Of a DNA stretch of 32,727 nt, positions 22,742 through 32,704 are shown one piece after another. The notes under the pieces were generated by a model. That model was not told the origin of the DNA. It was given only the letters and a program-made list of their open reading frames with translations, and did no database searches. Position 1 is the first letter of the stretch, and each line of letters starts with the position of its first letter. Origin of the DNA: Sphingobacteriales bacterium (GTDB lineage Bacteria > Bacteroidota > Bacteroidia > Chitinophagales > Chitinophagaceae); contig JAHEBJ010000029.1 of the NCBI GenBank assembly GCA_024642285.1, positions 1 through 32,727 of the forward strand, read 5' to 3'. Made by a program: the position numbers and the translations under genes.

Positions 22742-25576
22742 TTATTTATTTCCTGCAGCTTTACTTATCGTTTCCGTTAGTTTTAGATACTGCTCATTGT
22801 CCACCTGGGGATTAAGGTATTTTTTAACGGCAGCTTCGGCACCGGCAAAGTCCTTTTCATAAATAAAAATGTCAACCAGGCGCTCAAGGTCGCGGTACTT
22901 GGTTTGGGTATCAAAATTAAAAGCAAGTTGGTAAAAGGGCTTGGCTTCACTGAAGCGTTTGGCATAATAATAATAATCTGCCACAGGGTGTATCATATTA
23001 CGGAAGCGGTAAGAGTCGAAGGTGACAGCCCTGCCATAATAATAAAAAGAACTGTCTTTTTTAGTTTCATCAATTGCATACAGCTTACCCAGATTGAAAC
23101 AGGTATAGCTCAGGCTGCTGTCAACCTCCAGCGCCCATTTATAATACATGATGGCGGTGCTGAACTCAGATGGAGGTTCAAAATATGTATTGCCCATTTC
23201 ATTCAACAGGTCTTTGGTATAACCGGTCTGCTTGAGTGCCGCCGTGTACACCGAAATGGCCAGCTCTCTTTTTTTCTGTTTGCGGTAAACCCTCGCCAGC
23301 GAAAAATAATTACTGCTGTTTGAGGGATCGAGGGTGAGTGCTTTTTTAAGATGCTCAAGAGCCGTTGCAGTATCTGCTTTAGTCTGCAGGTAATAATTGC
23401 CTAAGTTCCGGAAGCCATCGCTATTCTTCGGATTTTTAGTAACACATTCATTCAGGTAAATGAGGCTGGAAGCAGAGTCGCCGGTGAATTCAAAAAAATC
23501 GGCCAGCTTTTGATAACCCAATGCAAAATTAGAATCGCATTCAACTGCTTGCTGATAGTTGGTGAGGGCATTATTATAATAGGCTTTATAAGATCCACCA
23601 TCCTTGGGATAAGATCTTAAGAACGCCAGCTGATGATCGGCAAAATAAACATAGGCATAACAATCTTTTGGGTTGATCTTTTTGGCAGTAACAAAATCTT
23701 TGCGGGCCAGCTCCAGTTGTTTTGCATCAACGAGGCTCATACCATTCTTCCCGGCATAACCACCTTTAATAAAATGCACCAGGCCTCGGTTACGGTAGGC
23801 CTCGCTGTTTAAACTATCAAGTTGCAGTGCTGCATTAAAATAATGCAGCGCCGAGTCGTAATTGGTTTCGGAGGAATAATAATTACCCAGGCCCACCAGC
23901 GGATACGACCATTTGGGTGCAATGGCAGCCGCTTTTTTGAAATAATATTTACTGGAATCGTTTTCCATATCCTTCAATATCCATGCTTTAAGCAAAAAAC
24001 CTGCAGGCGAAACAGGGTCGGCAGTGATATAGGCTTCACACTGCTGCAATATTTTTTTAAGGTCCTTTTTTGTTTCGGCATAGGCCGCCATAGTTTTTAA
24101 AAAATCGTATTTGGGTAAATAAGGCAGCAGGAATTCAGGTTCGGCCTTCAGCATGTCAATGGCTTTTTCCATCATTTGTGCCGCATCAATATAATCGGTG
24201 CTTACAAGTGTTTTAAGTTTATGCATTACATCTTTATCGGCCGAGGTAAAACTGTTTTTAGATTGGTCGGCACCGTTCTGCGCTGCCTTTTTTTCGAGTT
24301 CCAGAATGTGTACAATTCCTTTGCCGCTCAAAAACAGATTTATCTTTTGCTGACAAAAATTTACAAAACCGGTAGCCAGCGTAAACTTTGCATCTTCGGT
24401 AATGGTTGTGCCGGGCCAGGATTTCTCCAGCTGACGGTAAAAAAAATCTGCCGAGCCATCGCCTGTTAAATTAGCTTGTTTATAAGCTTCATTGAATTTA
24501 TTGTAAATTTTTATCTGATTGCTGTCGAGAGCGGTAATATCAACAGATCTTTGTCCCCCCCTCGGAGTGTTCATAGCAAAAAGGTTTTCATCGTCACCGA
24601 TTTTTTTTATTTTTTTGGCGTTCTCCCAGTTGGCAAAAGATTCAGCATTAACATTGGCAACTGTTATCAGGTCTTTTTCGGAGCAGCAATAAAATGGTAT
24701 CTGGTCGGTTTTAAATTTTTCCTTAGCTTCTTTTTTTACCCTTGATTTTACATAGGACCCTATTTCAAATAAATTAACATTTCCGTTGTTGTCGCCATCC
24801 CTGTCATCTTTATCGGCAGCACCAGCCAGACCATCAATAAGATAATAAGTAAAAAGACCGTGTCCGTTTCCAATCGATACATCTTCAATAGAAACCTGGC
24901 CGGGTCCGGTTGACAGCAGCATGATATCGCCCATTTTTTGCTCGGCAATAAAATTGTTGATGAATGTTTGCTGGCCCTGTTGTCCGCCGGGCATTGCTTC
25001 ATTAGTGCGGCAGGCATCCACAATTAAAAACACTTCAACACCTTTTGTAGTTTGTGGTTTTATAAAAAGCGTTTTTACATGGTTCATGTCAATATTGCCG
25101 GTACCTAAATAATTATGATCATCCTTATTTGGCATACAATCGAAGGGCAATAAAAAATAAAGCCCTTCTTCCATCGCATCGCCGTGGCCGCTGAAATAAA
25201 TATAGAGTCGGTCTCCCTTTTTCAGGTTCTTGCTGCGCAGCCATTTCAAAGCGCCAAGGTTAAAGTCGGCGGCTTTTGCATTTTCGTTGATCAGCAATTT
25301 TATATTATCGGGCTTAGTGTTGCCTCCTGCAGGGCTCAATAAAAAATCCCGAAAAAGCAATGCATCGGCGTCGGCGTACTTTAATGGTTTGAGGCCGGTA
25401 TAGGTAGATACGCCGGTTATGATGGCATAGGTATCGCCGCTCAACGAATCGGCCTTTGTTTGCGACACAACAATAGCCCCCCTTTCGCCAGCTGGATTTT
25501 GTGCGCCAGCCAAAAGCCAGGGAAACAAAAAGAATAACAGCAAAAATTTTTTTAACAAGATCAACGAAGCCTGCAT
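22742..25576 (-). CDS. exported caspase-family (C14) protease with TPR array
   Basis: From ATG 25576 the protein has 944 residues (an upstream in-frame TTG at 25600 would add eight). It begins with a signal peptide (MQASLILLKKFLLLFFLFPW...AQ). The caspase-like domain follows within roughly the first 300 residues: YIYFSGHGDAMEEG with the catalytic histidine (H131 from this ATG) and FLIVDACRTNEAM with the catalytic cysteine (C189). Within the same domain DGDNNGNVNLFE fits an EF-hand loop (D1, D3, N5, G6, V8, E12), suggesting calcium control. After a helical linker the C-terminal half is TPR repeats (AYRNRGLVHFIKGGY; GFRNLGNYYLQTKADTATAL; CFNLGKLYAID), a protein-docking surface. It is divergent from a second caspase gene. 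Exported protease activity is inferred from intact catalytic residues. Confidence 0.9.
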   Translation of the reverse strand: MQASLILLKKFLLLFFLFPWLLAGAQNPAGERGAIVVSQTKADSLSGDTYAIITGVSTYTGLKPLKYADADALLFRDFLLSPAGGNTKPDNIKLLINENAKAADFNLGALKWLRSKNLKKGDRLYIYFSGHGDAMEEGLYFLLPFDCMPNKDDHNYLGTGNIDMNHVKTLFIKPQTTKGVEVFLIVDACRTNEAMPGGQQGQQTFINNFIAEQKMGDIMLLSTGPGQVSIEDVSIGNGHGLFTYYLIDGLAGAADKDDRDGDNNGNVNLFEIGSYVKSRVKKEAKEKFKTDQIPFYCCSEKDLITVANVNAESFANWENAKKIKKIGDDENLFAMNTPRGGQRSVDITALDSNQIKIYNKFNEAYKQANLTGDGSADFFYRQLEKSWPGTTITEDAKFTLATGFVNFCQQKINLFLSGKGIVHILELEKKAAQNGADQSKNSFTSADKDVMHKLKTLVSTDYIDAAQMMEKAIDMLKAEPEFLLPYLPKYDFLKTMAAYAETKKDLKKILQQCEAYITADPVSPAGFLLKAWILKDMENDSSKYYFKKAAAIAPKWSYPLVGLGNYYSSETNYDSALHYFNAALQLDSLNSEAYRNRGLVHFIKGGYAGKNGMSLVDAKQLELARKDFVTAKKINPKDCYAYVYFADHQLAFLRSYPKDGGSYKAYYNNALTNYQQAVECDSNFALGYQKLADFFEFTGDSASSLIYLNECVTKNPKNSDGFRNLGNYYLQTKADTATALEHLKKALTLDPSNSSNYFSLARVYRKQKKRELAISVYTAALKQTGYTKDLLNEMGNTYFEPPSEFSTAIMYYKWALEVDSSLSYTCFNLGKLYAIDETKKDSSFYYYGRAVTFDSYRFRNMIHPVADYYYYAKRFSEAKPFYQLAFNFDTQTKYRDLERLVDIFIYEKDFAGAEAAVKKYLNPQVDNEQYLKLTETISKAAGNK

Positions 25577-25710
25577 GCGAATGAAGTTTTTTTTAAACAA
25601 TTTAATAAATCAAAGAATTCCGGCAGGTATTGAATTTAAAGCACTCCTATTTAGAAGAAGAAAACATTAAAACAATAGTTCTCTGTAAAATTTAGTTGGT
25701 TAAGTTAATA

Positions 25711-25718
25711 CAAAACTA
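25711..25718 (-). promoter_or_regulatory. candidate -7 box for the caspase-TPR gene
   Basis: The minus strand reads TAGTTTTG, a match to TAnnTTTG, about 135 bases upstream of the ATG at 25576. No good -33 TTG is seen. The 309-base gap between the two divergent caspase genes must hold both promoters. Confidence 0.3.
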
Positions 25719-25885
25719 CCGGATTAATATATTTTTTGTGGGGTAATTTGGCTAAACAAATGAATGCAGAAACATAGTGATGAGGCCATAAGGGTTATCA
25801 GCCTGTTGGTATCAACCGTATAATTAATTATATTACTGCCGCTTTCGGCATCAAACCTGCTGCAAGGTTAAGAAAATAATCCCCG

Positions 25886-27934
25886 ATGAAGTTTAAAATA
25901 TTTTTTCTTGGTGCGTTGTTCATTTTTGTTTCAGGTGATTTGGCGGCGCAAACCAAACATGCACTGATCGTTGCCATTGGCAATTATCCAAACCCAAGGG
26001 TCAATAAATGGAAACCTATTAATTCGGCTAATGATGTTCCGCTGATAAAAGATGCTCTCGTCAACAGTCAGCAGTTTAGCGAACACAATATCGATGTATT
26101 GATTGATGCCCAGGCGACAAAGCAGGGTATCATTGATGCGATGGACAAACTCTATAAAAAAATAAACAAAGGAGATATTGTAGTCATTCATTTTTCGAGC
26201 CACGGGCAACAGCTTGAAGATGATAATGACGATGAGGTTGACGGGCTTGACGAAGCCATTGTTCCTTATGGTGCGGTATTTAGCACCGATCCGGAAAAAT
26301 TCGATGCCGTGGCTCCGGGTTATTTGCGTGATGATGTGTTTGGCGATAAGATAAACCTGATAAGAAATAAGTTGGGTAAGGATGGTGATGTGCTGGTGAA
26401 TATTGATGCCTGTCATTCGGGTTCGGCAACAAGAGGAAATCAGATTGCATTGGTTAGGGGAGGAAACGGTGCCATGGTGAGTAGTAATTTTAATTCAAGA
26501 AGGTTTTCAGGTGCAGATACGGCTGGTGTTTTTAAAGAAAACCGTGGTACAAGATTAAGTGCTGATGCAGCCAGCATGGTACTTATTTCGGGAGCACAGG
26601 CAAGAGAATTGAATTCGGAATGTTTTGATGATAATGACAAACCGGTTGGTTCTTTATCTTATGCGTTCAGCAAAGCCATTTCTTCGCTGAAGGGAAATAT
26701 TACTTACCGTGGTTTTTTTGCTTTGATAGAAGATATTATGCAGGTAAAAGCGCCGTTGCAAAAACCGGTGCTGGAAGGCGATGCGATTGACCGGGAACTT
26801 TTTGGCGGCAAGTTTGTAAAACAGCAAACTTATTTTGCGATAGATCCTGCGGCCAGCAATGCGGATAAGATATTTTTAAAAGCGGGTTTCGTATCAGGAA
26901 TTACCAGGGGATCGGTAATTAATTTTTATGAGTTGGGTACTACCAGCACCGCCGGGAAAGAACCCATCGGAAAAGGAAAGGTAGAAACTGTTTCTTCTTT
27001 TTCGGCAACGGTACAGTTAGATAAACCGGATGCAGGGCTGGCCAAAAAAAATCCCTGGGCGTTCATCAGCGAACTGGGTTATGGTGCCGAGAAGATCAAA
27101 CTCACCGTGAATAATAATACCGCTATTGAAAAACTGTTGAGGGATAGCCTGAAGAATTATCAAAGGGTTGAGTTCAAGAATAATTTCGACCTGTACCTCG
27201 ATACTTCTGGCTCGGTAAATAACTGGGCGTTAAAATATCCCAACTCCGGCGCCGTGTTCCAGGATGGATTTAATTTTTCGCCACGATCAGATATGACCGA
27301 TTTAAAAAATGCGCTGAACAGGTTTGACCGGTTCAGGTATTTAAAAGGCCTGAGTTTTAATGAGGATGGATTATCGGCCCGGGTTGAACTGGTTTTTTTG
27401 GATAGCGAGGGAAAAATTGATTCTGCAACTTTAAAATCGAGAATGCATTTGGGCCGCCTGGAGTTAAGGGAAGGCGACAAAGTGAATTTGAAAATTACAA
27501 ATACCGGCAATCGTAATTTTTATTTCAATATCGTAGATATACAACCCGATGGTTTTATAAATGCCATTATGCCGAATAAGGGAGTGAGAAACAGAAACGG
27601 GAATCCCGATCCGGTGAGATGGGAAGATTGCCAGGTTGCGGCATTTGATTCTTTCCTGGTTACCCGCTACGTAATTAGAATAGCGAAGCCATACGGTGAG
27701 GAAACCTTTAAAGTATTTTTATCGGCATCGCCGCTCGACCTGGAAGATATTTTAACCAGTAACAATGAAAAGGAAGCTGTTGGTAAAAGAGGCGGTGTAC
27801 TTAATGGCCTTGAAAAAATATTTGTGAACTCTAAAGTAAACGAGGTTGGAAAACGTGGAGGAGAAACAGAGTCGGTAAATACAGATCAGAATGGAACGAT
27901 TTTTTCGGTGAATTTTACCATCGCAAAAAAATAA
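25886..27934 (+). CDS. exported metacaspase-like (C14) protease with C-terminal DUF4384-like region
   Basis: A 682-residue protein with a signal peptide (MKFKIFFLGALFIFVSGDLA, then AQT). The caspase domain starts at once: KHALIVAIGNYP, GDIVVIHFSSHGQQLEDD with catalytic H106, DGLDEAIVPYG (119-129, metacaspase-type acidic motif) and VNIDACHSGSATRG with catalytic C176. The domain ends near residue 310. The remaining 370 residues are beta-rich. LRLELREGDKVNLKITNTG-like and FYFNIVDIQPDGFINAIMPN segments (about 525-570) match the style of DUF4384, which often follows caspase domains. It differs strongly from the divergently encoded caspase-TPR protein in motif context, so they are not recent duplicates. 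Probable role: regulated proteolysis outside the cytoplasm; substrate unknown. Confidence 0.9.
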   Translation: MKFKIFFLGALFIFVSGDLAAQTKHALIVAIGNYPNPRVNKWKPINSANDVPLIKDALVNSQQFSEHNIDVLIDAQATKQGIIDAMDKLYKKINKGDIVVIHFSSHGQQLEDDNDDEVDGLDEAIVPYGAVFSTDPEKFDAVAPGYLRDDVFGDKINLIRNKLGKDGDVLVNIDACHSGSATRGNQIALVRGGNGAMVSSNFNSRRFSGADTAGVFKENRGTRLSADAASMVLISGAQARELNSECFDDNDKPVGSLSYAFSKAISSLKGNITYRGFFALIEDIMQVKAPLQKPVLEGDAIDRELFGGKFVKQQTYFAIDPAASNADKIFLKAGFVSGITRGSVINFYELGTTSTAGKEPIGKGKVETVSSFSATVQLDKPDAGLAKKNPWAFISELGYGAEKIKLTVNNNTAIEKLLRDSLKNYQRVEFKNNFDLYLDTSGSVNNWALKYPNSGAVFQDGFNFSPRSDMTDLKNALNRFDRFRYLKGLSFNEDGLSARVELVFLDSEGKIDSATLKSRMHLGRLELREGDKVNLKITNTGNRNFYFNIVDIQPDGFINAIMPNKGVRNRNGNPDPVRWEDCQVAAFDSFLVTRYVIRIAKPYGEETFKVFLSASPLDLEDILTSNNEKEAVGKRGGVLNGLEKIFVNSKVNEVGKRGGETESVNTDQNGTIFSVNFTIAKK

Positions 27935-27956
27935 CCATGCCTGACAGACATGGTTA
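27925..27956 (-). terminator. Rho-independent terminator of kdnB, overlapping the caspase gene stop
   Basis: TAACCATG (27932-27939) and CATGGTTA (27949-27956) form an 8-bp stem with a 9-nt loop. On the minus strand it is followed by seven T (27931-27925). The first arm includes the caspase stop codon. On the plus strand the following bases are AT-rich, so it may work in both directions. Confidence 0.7.
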
Positions 27957-27980
27957 CTATTCTGAATTAAATTATTGATT

Positions 27981-29198
<1,218 letters not shown>

Positions 29199-29250
29199 TA
29201 TTCCAGTAGGTATAAATCTGCGCAGTCTGCGATTTTTTGCTAGCAGGAAA

Positions 29251-29970
29251 TTATTTCAACAGCGAAGCTGCCCTTATCAGATCTTCCGGCGTATCTATTT
29301 CGACACCCATATACTCCGTAACCACCATTTTAAGTGGCACTCCGTTTTCCAGATAACGCAGGCATTCAATTTTTTCTACAGCTTCAAGCGGCGTAATTTG
29401 CCAGGAAGTAAATTTCAACAAAGCCTGCTTTTGAAAAGCATACACACCAATATGTTCGAAATAAACAGGGGAAGTGTTTTTATCTCTATGATATGGAATC
29501 GGACTGCGGCTGAAAAAAAGTGAATTCATGTTTTTATCAACTGCTACTTTCACGTAGTTGGGGTCAGCAATAAATTTTTCCTCTTTCAATTCCTGCATCA
29601 ACGATGCTACCTGAACAGTATCATCAATAAAAACAGCGAGTAATTTTTGCAACGGTTCTTTCTGTACAAATGGTTCATCACCTTGTACGTTCACTACAAT
29701 ATCTACATCCATTTCGGCAACTGCTTCTGCAATACGATCGCTTCCGCTTTCGTGTTCTTTTTTGCTCATCACCGCCTTGCCGCCGTTGTTTACAATTTCG
29801 TTGAAGATGATATCGCTGTCGGTAACCACAATCACTTCATCAAAAAGTTTTGTGGCAACGGTATTATCATAGGTATGTAGGATAACAGTCTTGTCGCCGA
29901 GCAACTGCATCAGCTTGGCCGGAAAACGGGTGGCAGCATAGCGTGCCGGAATCATGGCGATTTTTTTCAT
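29251..29970 (-). CDS. kdsB: 3-deoxy-manno-octulosonate cytidylyltransferase (CMP-Kdo or CMP-8-amino-Kdo synthetase)
   Basis: A 239-residue protein of standard KdsB length. The N-terminal nucleotide loop is [36 protein letters not shown] and [16 protein letters not shown] are the CTP- and metal-binding signatures. [18 protein letters not shown] and [11 protein letters not shown] are the sugar-binding end. It activates Kdo with CTP before transfer to lipid A, in the cytosol. Neighbouring kdnB suggests that the real substrate may be 8-amino-3,8-dideoxy-Kdo, as for the Shewanella enzyme; the sequence alone does not decide. About 200 bases holding a palindrome separate it from kdnB, so the two probably have separate transcripts or a long leader. 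Confidence 0.94.
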   Translation of the reverse strand: MKKIAMIPARYAATRFPAKLMQLLGDKTVILHTYDNTVATKLFDEVIVVTDSDIIFNEIVNNGGKAVMSKKEHESGSDRIAEAVAEMDVDIVVNVQGDEPFVQKEPLQKLLAVFIDDTVQVASLMQELKEEKFIADPNYVKVAVDKNMNSLFFSRSPIPYHRDKNTSPVYFEHIGVYAFQKQALLKFTSWQITPLEAVEKIECLRYLENGVPLKMVVTEYMGVEIDTPEDLIRAASLLK

Positions 29971-30011
29971 TGACTTTTAATTCTTTGCAATTTAGTTTAT
30001 CTGTTCGGAGG

Positions 30012-30109
30012 TTTTACCACGGAGGTCACAAAGTTTTTGCACAAAGAACACGAAGAGTGCCTCTGTGTTCTTGGTGCGGTATTTTTCCTTAGTGCCCTTA
30101 GTGGTTAAA
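30012..30109. repeat. imperfect dispersed palindrome
   Basis: TTTTACCACGGAGGTCACAAAG near 30012 pairs imperfectly with CCTTAGTGCCCTTAGTGGTTAAAA ending near 30109. The centre GCACAAAGAACACGAAGAG folds on CTCTGTGTTCTTGGTGC. Same family style as the element at 29087-29198. It begins beyond the kdsB start and ends 4 bases before the stop codon of the DUF2007 gene, so it may also terminate that operon. Confidence 0.6.
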
Positions 30110-30112
30110 AAA

Positions 30113-30520
30113 TCAAAATGACGGCGGCAATTCACTAAACAAATGATTGCAGTTTGTACAGCGGTATTTTTTACTGTAGGTAGATGTTTGTCCGTACAAC
30201 AACTGGTTCTTTAATTTCCCCCAAAAGTCCTGCGGGTTATTTGTTTTTTCTTCCACAGTTAGTGCATGTACTTTACAATCCGGACATGCAATGTCTCTCA
30301 CAAAAGTTTCTTCTGCATCTTTCATCAGGGCAATGGCCCGTTCATATTCTTTTTCTTCTACCAGTAATTTAATGCCACCAACAGCCGCATTTAATAAAGG
30401 GTCCATGGTTACAATATGCTCATCCTTTAACTGGCATTTGATATCATTCTCCGTCATCAGGCCCATAGTCATATTGGCCAGCAGGAAATTATCGTAGGAT
30501 GCGATCTGTTTAAAATTCAT
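30113..30520 (-). CDS. DUF2007-type protein with C-terminal zinc ribbon
   Basis: A 135-residue cytosolic protein. The first 75 residues follow the DUF2007 pattern of small ACT-like 'putative signal transducing' domains: IASYDNFLLANMTMGLMTEN, IKCQLKDEHIVTMDPLLNAA, then VGGIKLLVEEKEYERAIAL. The C-terminal third is a zinc ribbon with C79-x2-C82 (ACPDCK) and C121-x2-C124 (RCTNCNHLF). The combination is common in Bacteroidota; its function is not known. The prohibitin-family gene ends one base before this gene starts, so translation is probably coupled and the two proteins may work together. Confidence 0.8.
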   Translation of the reverse strand: MNFKQIASYDNFLLANMTMGLMTENDIKCQLKDEHIVTMDPLLNAAVGGIKLLVEEKEYERAIALMKDAEETFVRDIACPDCKVHALTVEEKTNNPQDFWGKLKNQLLYGQTSTYSKKYRCTNCNHLFSELPPSF

Positions 30521-30521
30521 T

Positions 30522-31430
30522 CTATTGATCTTTACTGTCGATGATGATTGGCGTATTGCCTTTGCCCATTACAATCACTTTTGCATTGTTGCTTAATGCC
30601 AGTTCTTTCATAGCTTTTATCTGCTCGTACTGCAACTGCTGACTGGTAAGACCGGTATTAATGATGCGCTGATAATCGGCAATACCCTGTGCTTCCACCC
30701 GCTTACGCTCTGCCTCCTGCTTTTCTTTCTGTAGCACAAATTCCATTTTCTTGGCATCTTGCTCGGCGTTAATTTTAGATTCAATGGCCGACTTTACCGA
30801 ATTGGGCAAGGTTATATTTCTTACCAGCAACTGCTCCAGCATCAGGCCACGGGTTTTAAAATTATTGTCCAGACTTTTATAAATACGTTGCTGAAATTCG
30901 TCTCTTTTGTTTCCAAAGAGATCAACAGCCTGGTAATAAACTGCATTGTCACGTATCATGGTACGGGTAATTGGACGTACAATTTTATCCCTGTAATCGT
31001 TACCTGTTTCTCTTAATAGCTTAGGTGCGTCAGCACCAATCACACGGTACAAAACTGTAAGGTCAATGGTAACTTCTAACCCGTCGCTGGTTAAAACCTT
31101 TATAGCATCGTCTCCAATTTTATTGCCTTCGTCGTTAATACCGCTCATGGTATAGTTCTGCGTTTTTATGTCGATCATTTTTATTTCCAACAAGGGATTT
31201 ATAAAATGTAGACCACTGCTCATCACATCTTTTTGAATGTTTCCAAACAATATTTTTACACCTACCTCACCCGGCTCCACCTGTTTAACACTTGATGTAA
31301 TGATACCCAGCACAATAAAAACAAAGCCTACTATACGTGCAACGGGTTTAAATTTTGCAAGAGCAGGGCTGGTTTTCAGCATTATGCCGGCGCCAACTAA
31401 AATGATTATTCCAAGAATTATTAAAAACAT
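30522..31430 (-). CDS. prohibitin/SPFH (band 7) family membrane protein
   Basis: A 302-residue protein with two N-terminal hydrophobic segments (about 1-20 and 33-47). The SPFH domain follows: VEPGEVGVKILFGNIQKDVM, then SGLHFINPLLEIKMIDIKTQ and VLTSDGLEVTIDLTVLYRV. A long charged helix (about 215-270: NAEQDAKKMEFVLQKEKQEA, ERKRVEAQGIADYQ) drives oligomerisation in this family. These proteins form ring-like membrane scaffolds that organise proteases or lipid domains. It ends with VIVMGKGNTPIIIDSKDQ, close to the typical prohibitin C-terminus. It is followed immediately by the DUF2007 gene and preceded by the dnaN terminator, so the pair forms its own operon. Confidence 0.9.
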   Translation of the reverse strand: MFLIILGIIILVGAGIMLKTSPALAKFKPVARIVGFVFIVLGIITSSVKQVEPGEVGVKILFGNIQKDVMSSGLHFINPLLEIKMIDIKTQNYTMSGINDEGNKIGDDAIKVLTSDGLEVTIDLTVLYRVIGADAPKLLRETGNDYRDKIVRPITRTMIRDNAVYYQAVDLFGNKRDEFQQRIYKSLDNNFKTRGLMLEQLLVRNITLPNSVKSAIESKINAEQDAKKMEFVLQKEKQEAERKRVEAQGIADYQRIINTGLTSQQLQYEQIKAMKELALSNNAKVIVMGKGNTPIIIDSKDQ

Positions 31431-31506
31431 GATCTTATTATTTTAAAATGAAAGTTGATTAAAAATAAGTAATTAAAACGGGATTAAATATTCCAATCAA
31501 CTGGAT

Positions 31507-31533
31507 AAAAAAACCGCAGCATTTGCTGCGGTT
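31507..31533 (-). terminator. Rho-independent terminator of dnaN
   Basis: Arms AACCGCAGC (31512-31520) and GCTGCGGTT (31525-31533) give a perfect 9-bp stem with loop ATTT. On the minus strand a run of seven T (31513-31507) follows and partly overlaps the stem base. It lies about 30 bases after the dnaN stop. Confidence 0.88.
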
Positions 31534-31562
31534 CAAATCCGTATTATCATTTAAATCTGTGA

Positions 31563-32678
31563 TCAATTATTTAACATCAGCGGCATCACCAGCATCAGCA
31601 ACTCTTCGCCTTCTCCCTGTTCGGTTGGTTTAATGATACCTGCTTTGGTTGGCGTACTCAATTCCATATTGATTTCATTAGTATCCGCACCGCCTAACAT
31701 TTCAATTAGAAATTTTGCGTTAAAAGCAATTTGCAGATCTTCACCATCATACTGACAGGCCATACGCTCATTACCTTCAAAACTAAAATCAACATCCTGT
31801 GCGGCCAGCTGCAATTCGTTTCCACTGATGCTTAATGCAACCTGGTTGGTACTTTTATTACTAAACACACTAACCCTGCGTAAGGCATTTTGAAAATCGT
31901 GTTTGTTCACTGTCATCTTGTAAGGATTATCAACCGGTATCACCACTTTATAATCAGGGAAACGGGCATCAATCAACCGGCAGACCAGTTCGGTTCCGCC
32001 ATGCGAAACAAACAAATGATTGCTGTTATAAGAAATTGTCAGTTCATCATCATTATCAGGTAATGCACTCTTTAATAAATTCAATGGCTTTTTTGGAACG
32101 ATAAAAGAATCTTTTTTAGGACAGTTTATATCGCTTCTTGTATAGCGTACCAAACGATGGGCATCGGTTGCTACAAAAGTTATAGATTTTTTATCCAGCT
32201 CAAAAAACACACCCGTCATCGCCGGACGAAGATCATCATTACTTACTGCAAACAATGCTTTGTTGATAGCGGTTACCAATCCCGAGGAAGTCATGGTAAA
32301 AGCATTAGCATCATCAGCAGCCGGTTCCTTTGGAAAATTATCAGGCGTTTCACCCATCACTTTGTACTTACCGTTGTCGCTGGTAATTTCTACCGCAAAG
32401 TTTTTGTCGATATTAAATGTAAGAGGTTGTTCGGCCAGATTTTTAAGAGAATCCATTAATATCTTTGCCGGAATACACACTTTACCGCTGTCCTTCGCTT
32501 CAATATCAAGGTGCACTTTCATTACTGTTTCCAGGTCGGTAGCTACTACGGTCAGTTTATTTTTGTCAATTTCAAACAAAAAATCTTCCAGGATAGGCAA
32601 AACGGTATTGGCATTAATAACGCCACTTATCTGTTGTAACTGCTTAAGCAAGGCCGATGAGGAAACGATAAACTTCAT
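31563..32678 (-). CDS. dnaN: DNA polymerase III subunit beta (sliding clamp)
   Basis: From ATG 32678 the product is 371 residues (MKFIVSSSALLKQLQQISGV), the normal clamp length; an in-frame start at 32699 would add seven residues ahead of the conserved MKF. Three clamp folds follow. Recognisable pieces are VLPILEDFLFEI, VCIPAKILMDSLKNL, FVATDAHRLVRY (the typical ATDGHRL motif with A for G), DARFPDYKVVIP, NQVALSISGNELQLAAQD and the C-terminal LMLVMPLMLNN, the counterpart of the usual VMPMRL end. The dimeric ring tethers polymerase III to DNA. It has its own terminator and a TATATTTG promoter box close to the start. Confidence 0.97.
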   Translation of the reverse strand: MKFIVSSSALLKQLQQISGVINANTVLPILEDFLFEIDKNKLTVVATDLETVMKVHLDIEAKDSGKVCIPAKILMDSLKNLAEQPLTFNIDKNFAVEITSDNGKYKVMGETPDNFPKEPAADDANAFTMTSSGLVTAINKALFAVSNDDLRPAMTGVFFELDKKSITFVATDAHRLVRYTRSDINCPKKDSFIVPKKPLNLLKSALPDNDDELTISYNSNHLFVSHGGTELVCRLIDARFPDYKVVIPVDNPYKMTVNKHDFQNALRRVSVFSNKSTNQVALSISGNELQLAAQDVDFSFEGNERMACQYDGEDLQIAFNAKFLIEMLGGADTNEINMELSTPTKAGIIKPTEQGEGEELLMLVMPLMLNN

Positions 32679-32695
32679 AAATATGTCTTTAGTTG

Positions 32696-32704
32696 GCAAA
32701 TATA
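32696..32704 (-). promoter_or_regulatory. Bacteroidota -7 promoter box of dnaN
   Basis: The minus strand reads TATATTTGC, a perfect TAnnTTTG element, 18 bases before the preferred dnaN ATG (32678). The -33 region lies at the window edge (TTTTTAACCCTG) and is not decisive. This position would leave a very short leader and supports the 32678 start over 32699. Confidence 0.45.

Noticed and set aside
22904-23323. Plus-strand 139-codon frame inside the caspase-TPR gene
   Set aside because: Antisense to readable TPR repeats; no independent coding evidence.
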